From Bacteroidota bacterium (GTDB lineage Bacteria > Bacteroidota > Bacteroidia > Chitinophagales > Chitinophagaceae), in NCBI GenBank assembly GCA_023386045.1, contig JAEWKK010000002.1:1-64000 (forward strand): a stretch of 64,000 bases of DNA, given 5' to 3'. The first letter of the stretch is position 1. Each line of letters begins with the position of its first letter. The notes under the pieces were generated by a model. It searched no databases. It was not told where the DNA came from and saw nothing but the letters and a program-made list of their open reading frames with translations. Below, in pieces: positions 53,833 through 61,773 of the stretch. A program made the position numbers and the translations under genes.

Positions 53833-54924
53833 TTGAAAAAGAAGAAAACCATACAAAGAATATTATTCCTGGCCTTATGGTCTGTGATCATCTGTGGCAT
53901 GAGCGTATTGCTGGTGGCAGCCAATGGAAAGAAAAAAGAACATATCTGCAAAGAAGTGTTGCTGGGCATTAAAGGTTCCGGAGAAAAATATTATATAGAA
54001 AAGAATGACATTCTTCAATTGATTGAAAAAGCTTCCGGTGGTGTATTGCAGAACAGGCCTGTCACCAGTATTGACCTGGCCAAACTCGAAAAAACATTAG
54101 AGCAAAATTCCTGGATCAGGGATGCGGAGCTTTATTTCGACAGTCGTGATGCATTGCATGTTTATGTAGAAGAAAGAGAACCTGTCGCCAGGGTTTTCAG
54201 TACCAACGGAAATTCTTTTTATATCGACAGCTCAGGTCATAAAATGTCACTGGTAGAAAAAATGAGTGCCCGCGTTCCGGTGATTACTGGTTATGTGGAT
54301 GTGAAAAAAATGAATGCCAGGGATAGTGCTTTCCTGGATGAAGTGAAAGAAGTAGCACAGTTCATTTACCAGGACGATTTCTGGAATGCGCAAACAGGCC
54401 AGATAGTGATAACGCCAGAAAAAAACTTTGAACTGATCCCAGTAATTGGCGATCATGTGATCAGGCTGGGTAACGGTCATGATGTGGCGCGTAAGCTGGG
54501 AAGGTTGTTTGTTTTTTACAGGCAGGTAATTTCTAAAGTAGGCTTTCATAAATATGCAGCTATCGATCTGAAGTTTGATGGACAGGTGGTAGCGGTTAAA
54601 AAAGGACCTGCCTCGCCGGTGGATTCGATCCAGCTGCAAAAAAATATAGAAGAACTGATGAACAGGGCAAGCCTTCAGGATGTGGATGATAATATGCTTC
54701 CAGAAGCATTTATGCATGCGACACCAGATAAAGACACGGTAGTAAGTAAGTTGAATAACACTGTTCCTGTGAAGACTGATCCAAACCCTTCTTCATTGAA
54801 CAACACCAATTCCAATCCTGCGAAAACTAATTTGAATCCGGTACGTCCCAAAGAAAAACCAACACAGCCCGCTGCAAAACCGGCCAACCCGGCAAAGCCC
54901 AAGGCTGTAATGAAAAGAGTATAG
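53833..54924 (+). CDS. ftsQ: FtsQ/DivIB-like division protein
   Basis: 363 aa from TTG 53833. Short basic N-terminus, one membrane helix (ILFLALWSVIICGMSVLLV), POTRA-like domain (VLLGIKGSGEKYYIEKNDIL, about 40-105), and beta domain (DAELYFDSRDALHVYVEEREPVARV ... FYIDSSGHK). The last roughly 75 residues are a low-complexity Pro/Lys/Asn tail (PVRPKEKPTQPAAKP). Position between murC and ftsA and topology support the name. FtsQ links FtsL/FtsB to early division proteins. Confidence 0.88.
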   Translation: MKKKKTIQRILFLALWSVIICGMSVLLVAANGKKKEHICKEVLLGIKGSGEKYYIEKNDILQLIEKASGGVLQNRPVTSIDLAKLEKTLEQNSWIRDAELYFDSRDALHVYVEEREPVARVFSTNGNSFYIDSSGHKMSLVEKMSARVPVITGYVDVKKMNARDSAFLDEVKEVAQFIYQDDFWNAQTGQIVITPEKNFELIPVIGDHVIRLGNGHDVARKLGRLFVFYRQVISKVGFHKYAAIDLKFDGQVVAVKKGPASPVDSIQLQKNIEELMNRASLQDVDDNMLPEAFMHATPDKDTVVSKLNNTVPVKTDPNPSSLNNTNSNPAKTNLNPVRPKEKPTQPAAKPANPAKPKAVMKRV

Positions 54925-54966
54925 AGAAATGTTGATCATATGATTAGAAACAATTTACATCAGAGT

Positions 54967-54993
54967 CAATCTGTGTAATCAGTGTAATCTGTG
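54967..54993. repeat. Three 9-bp units YAATCWGTG
   Basis: CAATCTGTG, TAATCAGTG and TAATCTGTG in tandem, in the ftsQ-ftsA gap. Small array with two variable positions. Confidence 0.8.
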
Positions 54994-55040
54994 ATCCTCT
55001 CTAAAAATCAGTGATTCAAACAACTAAAAACAACATAGAC

Positions 55041-56411
55041 ATGAACAACGAGCAACCAATTATTGTGGGGCTTGACATTGGAACCACCAAAATTGCTGTC
55101 ATTGCCGGACGCAAGAACGAGTTTGGCAAATTGGAGATCCTTGGATTTGGAAGAGCAAATTCGAATGGCGTAAAGCATGGCCAGGTATTGAACATTGATG
55201 AAACCATCAAGGCCATCAAAAGCGCACTGGAGAATTGCTATGCTTCCAATCCCAACCTGGAGATCAATGAAGTATATGTGGGAATTGCAGGCCATCATAT
55301 CAAAAGTCTTCAAACACGTGGCGACATTGTTCGCCATGACACAGAAAATGAAATTTCTCAAAAGGAAATTGACCAGCTGATCGCTGATCAGTACAAGACC
55401 TACATTCCTGCCGGAGATCAGATCATAGATGTGATACCACAGGAATATACGGTAGACAATTTCCAGAACATTGCCGATCCCATTGGCTATGGTGGTGTCA
55501 AAGTGGGTGCGAATTTTCATATCATCACCGGCGATAAAAATGCGATCAGGAATATTAACCGTTCTGTTGAAAAATCAGGACTGGTTACAAAAGACCTGGT
55601 ATTGCAGCCACTTGCTTCTTCTGCAGCAGTAATGGCTCAGGAAGATATGGAAGCTGGTGTGGCCATTGTGGATATAGGCGGTGGCACAACGGACCTGGCT
55701 GTTTTTTATGAAGGTATTCTCAAACACACAGCTGTAATTCCTTTTGCAGGTGAGAACATTACTAATGATATCAAAACCGGGCTGGGTGTTTTGAAAACAC
55801 AGGCCGAGCAAATGAAGGTCCAGTTTGGATCAGCACTTTCGGATGAAGCCAAGGCCAATGCCTACATCACCATTCCTGGATTGCGCGGCATGCCAGCTAA
55901 AGAGATCAGTGTGAAAAACCTGGCGAATATCATTCAGGCGAGAATGAGCGAGATCCTTGATTTTGTTACCTATCACCTGAAGCAGGTAGGACTGGATAAT
56001 AAAATGCTGAATGGCGGTATCATTTTAACTGGTGGTGGATCACAGCTAAAACATCTGATACAGCTCACAGAATATGTTACTGGTTTGAATGCAAGGATAG
56101 GATTGCCTAACGAACACCTGGCACCGGGGCATATTGAAGAACTGGCAAAGCCAACCTATGCTACCTGCCTTGGATTAATACTGAAAGGATATGATGACTA
56201 TGAACACAAGCGTAAGCAATTTGAAAGTACATTCAGAAAAGTGGAAGTTCCCGAAGCTCTTAAAAATCTAACTGAAGAAATTCCAGTTGAAGTTGAGGGA
56301 AGCGATAGCGTATCCACTACTGAAAGAAGAAGAGGTATGTCTAATTTCTGGGGAAAATTCAAGACAAGCCTGATCGAGATTTTCAAAGAAGAAGAAGACA
56401 GCAAATTTTAA
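55041..56411 (+). CDS. ftsA: Cell-division ATPase FtsA
   Basis: 456 aa from ATG 55041 (longer reading from 55011 unlikely). Actin-like fold with VGLDIGTTKIAVIAG (phosphate 1), VAIVDIGGGTTDLAVF (phosphate 2) and ILTGGGSQLKHLIQL. SHS2/1C domain in between. The C-terminal end (MSNFWGKFKTSLIEIFKEEE) is an amphipathic membrane-targeting helix. It anchors FtsZ filaments to the membrane. A 78-bp gap precedes ftsZ. Confidence 0.95.
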   Translation: MNNEQPIIVGLDIGTTKIAVIAGRKNEFGKLEILGFGRANSNGVKHGQVLNIDETIKAIKSALENCYASNPNLEINEVYVGIAGHHIKSLQTRGDIVRHDTENEISQKEIDQLIADQYKTYIPAGDQIIDVIPQEYTVDNFQNIADPIGYGGVKVGANFHIITGDKNAIRNINRSVEKSGLVTKDLVLQPLASSAAVMAQEDMEAGVAIVDIGGGTTDLAVFYEGILKHTAVIPFAGENITNDIKTGLGVLKTQAEQMKVQFGSALSDEAKANAYITIPGLRGMPAKEISVKNLANIIQARMSEILDFVTYHLKQVGLDNKMLNGGIILTGGGSQLKHLIQLTEYVTGLNARIGLPNEHLAPGHIEELAKPTYATCLGLILKGYDDYEHKRKQFESTFRKVEVPEALKNLTEEIPVEVEGSDSVSTTERRRGMSNFWGKFKTSLIEIFKEEEDSKF

Positions 56412-56489
56412 TAGTGTAAAGTTCTTTTCATTCATAAAACATTCATCCGTTGTTGCGAGGGTACACGGAACAACACAAATCAGAATCTT

Positions 56490-58382
56490 ATGATCCATTT
56501 TGATCTTCCAAAAGAGAAGTCATCGATAATAAAAGTGATTGGCATAGGCGGGGGCGGAAGCAATGCCGTGAATCACATGTATTCACAGAATATAGAAGGT
56601 GTCAACTTCATTATCTGTAATACAGATGCACAGGCCATTGCGCAAAGTAGTGTTCCCAATAAAATACAGTTAGGACCCCACCTTACACAGGGTTTGGGAG
56701 CAGGAGCCAATCCGGAGATTGGCCGCCAGGCAACTGAAGAAAGCCTTGAAGAGATCAAGCGTATTCTGGAAGTGAATACAAAAATGGCCTTTGTTACAGC
56801 AGGCATGGGTGGTGGTACCGGAACAGGTGGTGCACCCATTATCTCAAAGATCTGTAAGGACCTGGGCATTCTTACCGTTGGTATCGTAACAACTCCTTTT
56901 ACTTATGAAGGGAAGAAGCGCCAGCAACAGGCTGAGGAAGGCATCAAAACTTTGAAGCAATATGTTGATACGCTCCTGGTGATCAGCAATGATAAATTGC
57001 GTCACCAGTTTGGTAATTTAAAAATGCGTGATGCTTTTGCCAAGGCAGATAATGTACTGGCAACGGCTGCAAAGTGTATTACCGATGTCATTAACAGTAC
57101 TGGTCAGATCAACGTGGACTTTGCTGATGTATGCACTGTAATGAAAAATGGTGGTGTGGCCATTCTTGGTAATGCCGCATGTGATGGCGAGAACAGGGCA
57201 CAATGTGCAATTGAAGAAGCGATGAATTCACCATTGCTGAATGACAACGAGATCAAGGGAGCTAAATGGATCCTGATTAATATTAATTCTGCAGAAGGAG
57301 AAAATGAATTTACCATGGATGAAGTTGAGATCATCCAGAACCATTTACTAAGTCATGCAGGAGAAAATACCGATGTGATTCTCGGTCTTGGTTATGATAA
57401 TACACTTGGAAGCAAGATTGGTATCACACTGATTGCTACAGGTTTCCAGCACAAGGATCCTTTCTCCAAAAAAGAAACACCTAGGGTACAGACAGAACCA
57501 AAGAAAGAAGAAAAGATCGTGATGACTTTAGGAGAGCAGCCCCTCCCAAAGCCACAAGCCACCACCGAACCCAAAGTTGAAGATACACTGGCTCCCAAGC
57601 TGGTTGATGAAGAGGAGATCGTAGAAATACCAATGCCGCGCATCGAAGAAGTACGAATGGAGCAGTCTGTGATTTCTTTAAATTTTGTTGAAGAAAAAGA
57701 AGAAGAATCTGCTCCCGTTCATTTACATTTGAAAATCAAGGACGACAAGGCGATCGAAGAAGAAGAGAAAAAAGAATTCGAGATCAAGAAACAGTGGCTG
57801 GACGACAGGTTTGAAAGATTAAGACAATCGGTTCTTGCTACTAACAACAATCCAACAACATCCAATCAAAATACTTCCCAGGCGTCTGCAGCGTCGGGAG
57901 GCTATCTGGCCAGACCTTCCAATATTTACGCAGAGTCCAAACCTGAAGTTTCGACTTCACAACCTGCTGAAGAACCGGTTCCGGCACCTGTGGCAAAAGT
58001 TGAAGATCCGGAAAACTTCGACATGCAACTGGTGATACGTAACGACATTCCGGCGGCGGATACAACAACGAGCCATCCACCTCAAACACCTCCATCAAAT
58101 GCAGATGAACCGGCTATGCCAGACGCTGCGGGCGATGAAAAAAGGAGAGCAGCTGAACGCTTACAGAAATTGCGCAACCTGTCGTTCAACTTAAATGCTG
58201 CTGATCCAAACAATGAGTACGAATCGGTTCCGGCTTATATCCGCCGCAATATGGAATTGTTTAATAACTCTTCCACTGTTGAAAATTTCTACAGCAATTA
58301 CCAGGTCAAGGATGAAGGCAATGGCAAAGGTGCCACGATCAGCACGATCAATACTTTCCTTGATGGGAAAAAACCTGATTAA
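56490..58382 (+). CDS. ftsZ: Cell-division GTPase FtsZ with long linker and extended C-terminus
   Basis: 630 aa tubulin-like GTPase. N-terminal GIGGGGSNAVNHM, tubulin signature GGGTGTG at 107-113, and T7-loop region NVDFADV. The globular domain ends near 320; a low-complexity, Glu/Pro/Thr-rich linker of about 250 residues follows. The conserved C-terminal peptide reads VPAYIRR (580-586), and a further 44 residues follow to the end (STINTFLDGKKPD). The tail after the peptide is seen in other Bacteroidota. The Z ring binds FtsA through that peptide. Confidence 0.96.
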   Translation: MIHFDLPKEKSSIIKVIGIGGGGSNAVNHMYSQNIEGVNFIICNTDAQAIAQSSVPNKIQLGPHLTQGLGAGANPEIGRQATEESLEEIKRILEVNTKMAFVTAGMGGGTGTGGAPIISKICKDLGILTVGIVTTPFTYEGKKRQQQAEEGIKTLKQYVDTLLVISNDKLRHQFGNLKMRDAFAKADNVLATAAKCITDVINSTGQINVDFADVCTVMKNGGVAILGNAACDGENRAQCAIEEAMNSPLLNDNEIKGAKWILININSAEGENEFTMDEVEIIQNHLLSHAGENTDVILGLGYDNTLGSKIGITLIATGFQHKDPFSKKETPRVQTEPKKEEKIVMTLGEQPLPKPQATTEPKVEDTLAPKLVDEEEIVEIPMPRIEEVRMEQSVISLNFVEEKEEESAPVHLHLKIKDDKAIEEEEKKEFEIKKQWLDDRFERLRQSVLATNNNPTTSNQNTSQASAASGGYLARPSNIYAESKPEVSTSQPAEEPVPAPVAKVEDPENFDMQLVIRNDIPAADTTTSHPPQTPPSNADEPAMPDAAGDEKRRAAERLQKLRNLSFNLNAADPNNEYESVPAYIRRNMELFNNSSTVENFYSNYQVKDEGNGKGATISTINTFLDGKKPD

Positions 58383-58498
58383 ACATTCAATCATTAACTG
58401 CGATAGCAGAAATGTATAGTACCGATTTCAAGCTGACTTGTTAGTCTGGACCAGGCGTTCCCCAACGCTGTAAAGACGAGGCTTGTGTTTTTAGTTGT

Positions 58499-58526
58499 TC
58501 CCCCATCGTTTACGATGGGGGTTTTT
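58499..58526 (+). terminator. Strong intrinsic terminator behind the dcw cluster
   Basis: A perfect 9-bp stem CCCCCATCG / CGATGGGGG with loop TTTA followed by TTTTT. It lies 117 bp after the ftsZ stop. Confidence 0.92.
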
Positions 58527-58547
58527 ATTTCAGGAATTTCACAACAT

Positions 58548-58580
58548 TTTGTAGTAAGCTTTCTACCATTTTACTATTTG
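58548..58580 (+). promoter_or_regulatory. Possible promoter of the small gene at 58617
   Basis: TTTG at 58548-58551 and TACTATTTG at 58572-58580 (near-consensus -7 with one extra base), 20 bp apart. Confidence 0.35.
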
Positions 58581-58616
58581 GTAGAAAAGGCATCTTCTTT
58601 GAACAAGAAAGGCAAA

Positions 58617-58901
58617 ATGTGCGATATGGAGGTGGTTATTGTTTATAAGGGGGCTCTGGCATATTATCTCATTTCAAGGATAAGGGCTGATGTTTATAAT
58701 GCTTTACTGAAGCGTTATGGAGGCTTTGAATCACCTCCTAAATACATTACGCTGGTGCGTGGACTTCGTCACTGGTCTGGAAGCATTGAAAATGATGAAC
58801 TCCTTTATGAGTTAGGAAGAGCCATTGACCGCAATGTGAATATTGACCCTTTATTTCCACAAAGGGGGGATGATAACGCAATCATGGATAACCTGGTTTA
58901 A
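58617..58901 (+). CDS. Small protein of unknown function
   Basis: 94 aa from ATG 58617 (or 91 aa from 58626). It is mostly soluble, starting MEVVIVYKGALAYYLISRI with no clear signal, and with a basic, aromatic middle (LLKRYGGFESPPKYITLVRG) and an acidic C-terminus. The open frame extends upstream through the terminator, but start sites there are improbable. It stands alone between the dcw terminator and a second hairpin. I do not recognise the family. Codon use resembles that of the neighbours. Confidence 0.55.
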   Translation: MCDMEVVIVYKGALAYYLISRIRADVYNALLKRYGGFESPPKYITLVRGLRHWSGSIENDELLYELGRAIDRNVNIDPLFPQRGDDNAIMDNLV

Positions 58902-58904
58902 ATA

Positions 58905-58930
58905 AAAAGGGACTGATTCAGTCCCTTTTC
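58905..58930. terminator. Bidirectional terminator
   Basis: Stem AAAAGGGACTG / CAGTCCCTTTT with a 3-nt loop, between the small + strand gene and the convergent ABC permease gene. Confidence 0.85.
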
Positions 58931-58949
58931 CCATTATAAATAATAATTA

Positions 58950-59765
58950 CTACAGATCTCTTCGGTTATTTAACCAATAACAGAGTCCCCAGGTAACACC
59001 AACCAGTATCAGGGTGTACACTATGTGTGTATTCATTGCTTCCAATGATTTCTGATATGCTTCCCTGTCTATCCTTCCCAGGAATGCAGGTATGGGTATC
59101 ATGCGGTCAGAAATTTCCAATGGCATGAAGCGGCCAATATCATTGGCTTTGAACTTTGCAATTCCAACCAGTACAGGTTCAAGGATCAGGAAATAGAACA
59201 GGAAGATACCCAGTGCAATGAATGCCTTTCTTGCCAGGAATGCGATCAGGAATGCAATAGATAATTGGGAGAATGTTTGTAAGGCAAACAATCCAATATA
59301 TTTCGATTGTTGCCATACTTCTCCATTTGCTGCTTTGTTATTAATTAAGCCAATGGCAAGGGCAACAACAAAATATACAATCGTAATCAGGAGAGAAATA
59401 ATTAATACATCAATCATTTTGCTGGTCATAAACTCCTTACGACTCCATCCATCAATAATATTCTGACGGTGGGTTTTGTAAGAGTATTCATTCGTGATGA
59501 ACATGATGACAATAATAGATGGTATGATAATAAAGAAAGAAGAGAAAAATGCAGCCGTATGCCATACTTCAGGAAAAGTAAAAGGATTGCCCAGTAACAT
59601 CTTCGCCAGTTCACCACCTTCTCCTTCTTTACCGGTTACTTCCTGGTAAACATTATAGAATAAGTAATTGACGCCGGGATAAGACAACATGATGATCCCA
59701 GTCATCCACCAGAAAGCCCGGTACTTTTTTATTTTAAGCCATTCGGTATTGATAAGATGTTTCAT
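58950..59765 (-). CDS. ABC-2-type transporter permease
   Basis: 271 aa with about six membrane helices (FWWMTGIIMLSYPGVNYLF, AFFSSFFIIIPSIIVIMFI, LLITIVYFVVALAIGL and others). It lies 10 bp behind the ATPase subunit gene on the minus strand, so the two form one operon. Family members export lipids, peptides or drugs; the substrate is not identified. Hydrophobic profile is normal for the permease half of a two-gene ABC exporter. Confidence 0.85.
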   Translation of the reverse strand: MKHLINTEWLKIKKYRAFWWMTGIIMLSYPGVNYLFYNVYQEVTGKEGEGGELAKMLLGNPFTFPEVWHTAAFFSSFFIIIPSIIVIMFITNEYSYKTHRQNIIDGWSRKEFMTSKMIDVLIISLLITIVYFVVALAIGLINNKAANGEVWQQSKYIGLFALQTFSQLSIAFLIAFLARKAFIALGIFLFYFLILEPVLVGIAKFKANDIGRFMPLEISDRMIPIPAFLGRIDREAYQKSLEAMNTHIVYTLILVGVTWGLCYWLNNRRDL

Positions 59766-59775
59766 TGTAATCAGT

Positions 59776-60672
59776 TTAGTTGTTGGTTAATTCAAAGAAC
59801 CTTGCTTCGAGGCGCTTTTTCTTTAATAGGAGGTGATTCAAAACGATCCCTTTTTCAAAGCAGTAACGGTTGATCTCATCAAGCCTGGCCGTACCTTGTG
59901 GTAAGGTCATTTGCACCATATTGGACGAAATACTAACGTTGCTATTACTGCCATAAGATTGTAAGATAGATCTGAGAGCTTCAACATCTGCGGCACTTAA
60001 TTCAACAAGATCTTCATCTTTCAATATTTCTTCAACAGGACCGGTTGTCAGCAATTCACCTGTTTTTAATATGGCTGCATGAGTACAAACTTTTTCCACT
60101 TCATCAAGCAGGTGGCTGGCCATGATTATGGTATGACCATTTTTGCTCAATTCAACGATCAACTCTCTGATTTCCGCAATGCCAACAGGATCCAGCCCAT
60201 TGGTGGGTTCATCCAGCACCAGTACTTTCGGACTTCCCAGCAGTGATGCTGCAATGGCCAGCCTTTGTTTCATACCAAGGCTGAATGTTTTGAAGCTGCT
60301 GTTACGTCTTTCGTACAATTTCACTTTGCGCAGCACTCTTTCTATATCAGCGATATCACCACGCCCACTGATGCTTTTTGTGACTTTTAGATTATCAAAG
60401 GCAGATAAATAATGGTAGAAGTTGGGTGTCTCCAGCAGGGAGCCGATTTTTTTTCTTTGATCAGGTGAGCCTGGATGTCCGAACCAGAGGAAGTTGCCAT
60501 TGTCTGCTTTCAATACATCCAAAATGATACTGAGTAAAGTAGTCTTTCCACTGCCGTTTGGCCCGAGAATGCCAAATACGCTTCCCTGGGGAACTTCAAA
60601 GGAAACATTATTCAATGCCCTGATCCTGCCATAAGACTTGCTTACGTTTTGTAATGTTAGAACGGGATTCAT
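59776..60672 (-). CDS. ABC transporter ATP-binding protein
   Basis: 298 aa. Walker A GPNGSGKTT (about 37-45), signature SLGMKQRLAIAASLL, Walker B VLVLDEPTNGLDP and the switch His in ASHLLDEV. The extended C-terminal region (about 220-298) matches the DrrA/ABC-2 export ATPases. It is the ATPase partner of the permease that follows. The first 65 bp overlap a possible small ORF (60608-60757). Confidence 0.92.
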   Translation of the reverse strand: MNPVLTLQNVSKSYGRIRALNNVSFEVPQGSVFGILGPNGSGKTTLLSIILDVLKADNGNFLWFGHPGSPDQRKKIGSLLETPNFYHYLSAFDNLKVTKSISGRGDIADIERVLRKVKLYERRNSSFKTFSLGMKQRLAIAASLLGSPKVLVLDEPTNGLDPVGIAEIRELIVELSKNGHTIIMASHLLDEVEKVCTHAAILKTGELLTTGPVEEILKDEDLVELSAADVEALRSILQSYGSNSNVSISSNMVQMTLPQGTARLDEINRYCFEKGIVLNHLLLKKKRLEARFFELTNN

Positions 60673-60757
60673 TTGCTGTTGGTTTTAAATCGGGCTGAAG
60701 ATAATGAAGGGCTATCGCAACTGCAATCAGGATTACACCAATTGCGTTTTTAGCCAT
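60608..60757 (-). CDS. Candidate 49-aa membrane peptide overlapping the ABC ATPase start
   Basis: ATG at 60757 opens a 49-codon frame that ends inside the ATPase gene in another frame. The N-terminus is one hydrophobic helix (AIGVILIAVAIALHYL), then a polar C-terminus. It resembles a small single-pass membrane protein that could precede the transporter operon, but its size and overlap make chance plausible. Confidence 0.3.
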   Translation of the reverse strand: MAKNAIGVILIAVAIALHYLQPDLKPTANESRSNITKRKQVLWQDQGIE

Positions 60758-60792
60758 ACCAAACTTCTTTTTAATTACTTTGTTACCGTTAT

Positions 60793-61716
60793 ATGACTAC
60801 AGTATTGATTACAGGTGGTTCCGGAATGATAGGAACAGCTTTAACAAAGGAGCTGGTAGCTTCCGGGTACAGGATCATCATCCTCACAAGGAATCCCTCA
60901 GGTTTCCGCAACAGCGAAAGAATTCAGTATGCTGCCTGGGATCCATCCCGTCAAACCATTGATGCCAGTGCAATACAAGCTGCAGATTATATCATTCACC
61001 TGGCCGGGGCAAATGTTGCCGAAGGAAGATGGACCCAAAAAAGAAAAAGAGAAATCATTGATAGCCGTGTTCAGTCGGGACAATTGCTGGTTAAAGCCAT
61101 GAGCGAAAACACGAATCATATTAAAGCGGTCATTAGCTCCTCCGCTATTGGTTATTATGGTCCTGACGCTATGATACCCAATCCTAAACCATTCAGGGAA
61201 ACAGATCCTCCTATTCATGATTTTCTTTCCGGTGTTGTACAGAAATGGGAAGCTGCAATCAGCCAGATAACACAACAAAACAAACGCCTGGTAATTCTAA
61301 GAACCGGTATTGTACTAAGTAATGAAGGAGGAGCGTACACAGAATTTAAAAAGCCTCTGCGTTTTGGAATGGCAGCTGTTTTAGGCAATGGCAAACAGGT
61401 AGTAAGCTGGATTCATATCCATGACCTTGTAAGAATGTACATAAGGGCCATTGAAAATGAATCCATGAATGGGATTTACAATGCAGTTGCTCCTGCTCCG
61501 GTAACTAACAGAGAACTCGTGCTTTCTATTGCAAGGCACAATAAGTTTTATATTCCTATACAGGTTCCTTCTTTTGTTTTAAAAACCATGCTGGGAGAAA
61601 TGAGCATTGAAGTATTAAAAAGCACAACTGTGAGTTCTGAAAAAATCCAGGGAGAAGGTTTTGTTTTTGATTATTCAACTGTGGAGGAAGCTGTGAATGA
61701 ACTGGAGAAAGGTTAA
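60793..61716 (+). CDS. TIGR01777-family epimerase/oxidoreductase (YfcH-like SDR)
   Basis: 307 aa extended SDR. NAD(P)-binding Rossmann motif ITGGSGMIGTALT at 6-18; the SDR Tyr/Lys-like site around SSSAIGYYG; C-terminal DUF1731 with FVLKTMLGEMSIEVLKS. The family is uncharacterised; proposed as sugar epimerase or dehydratase. It stands alone with a terminator after it. Confidence 0.9.
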   Translation: MTTVLITGGSGMIGTALTKELVASGYRIIILTRNPSGFRNSERIQYAAWDPSRQTIDASAIQAADYIIHLAGANVAEGRWTQKRKREIIDSRVQSGQLLVKAMSENTNHIKAVISSSAIGYYGPDAMIPNPKPFRETDPPIHDFLSGVVQKWEAAISQITQQNKRLVILRTGIVLSNEGGAYTEFKKPLRFGMAAVLGNGKQVVSWIHIHDLVRMYIRAIENESMNGIYNAVAPAPVTNRELVLSIARHNKFYIPIQVPSFVLKTMLGEMSIEVLKSTTVSSEKIQGEGFVFDYSTVEEAVNELEKG

Positions 61717-61732
61717 GATGTAATCTATGTAC

Positions 61733-61759
61733 AAAGCCCCACCGCTTAAATGGGGCTTT
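61733..61759. terminator. Bidirectional terminator
   Basis: Stem AAAGCCCCA / TGGGGCTTT (9 bp) with a 9-nt loop, shared by the convergent epimerase and M16 genes. Confidence 0.9.
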
Positions 61760-61773
61760 ATACAAATCTGCTT

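Noticed and set aside
58485..58616. N-terminal extension of the small gene at 58617
   Set aside because: It would be translated through the dcw terminator hairpin and has a composition unlike the rest.
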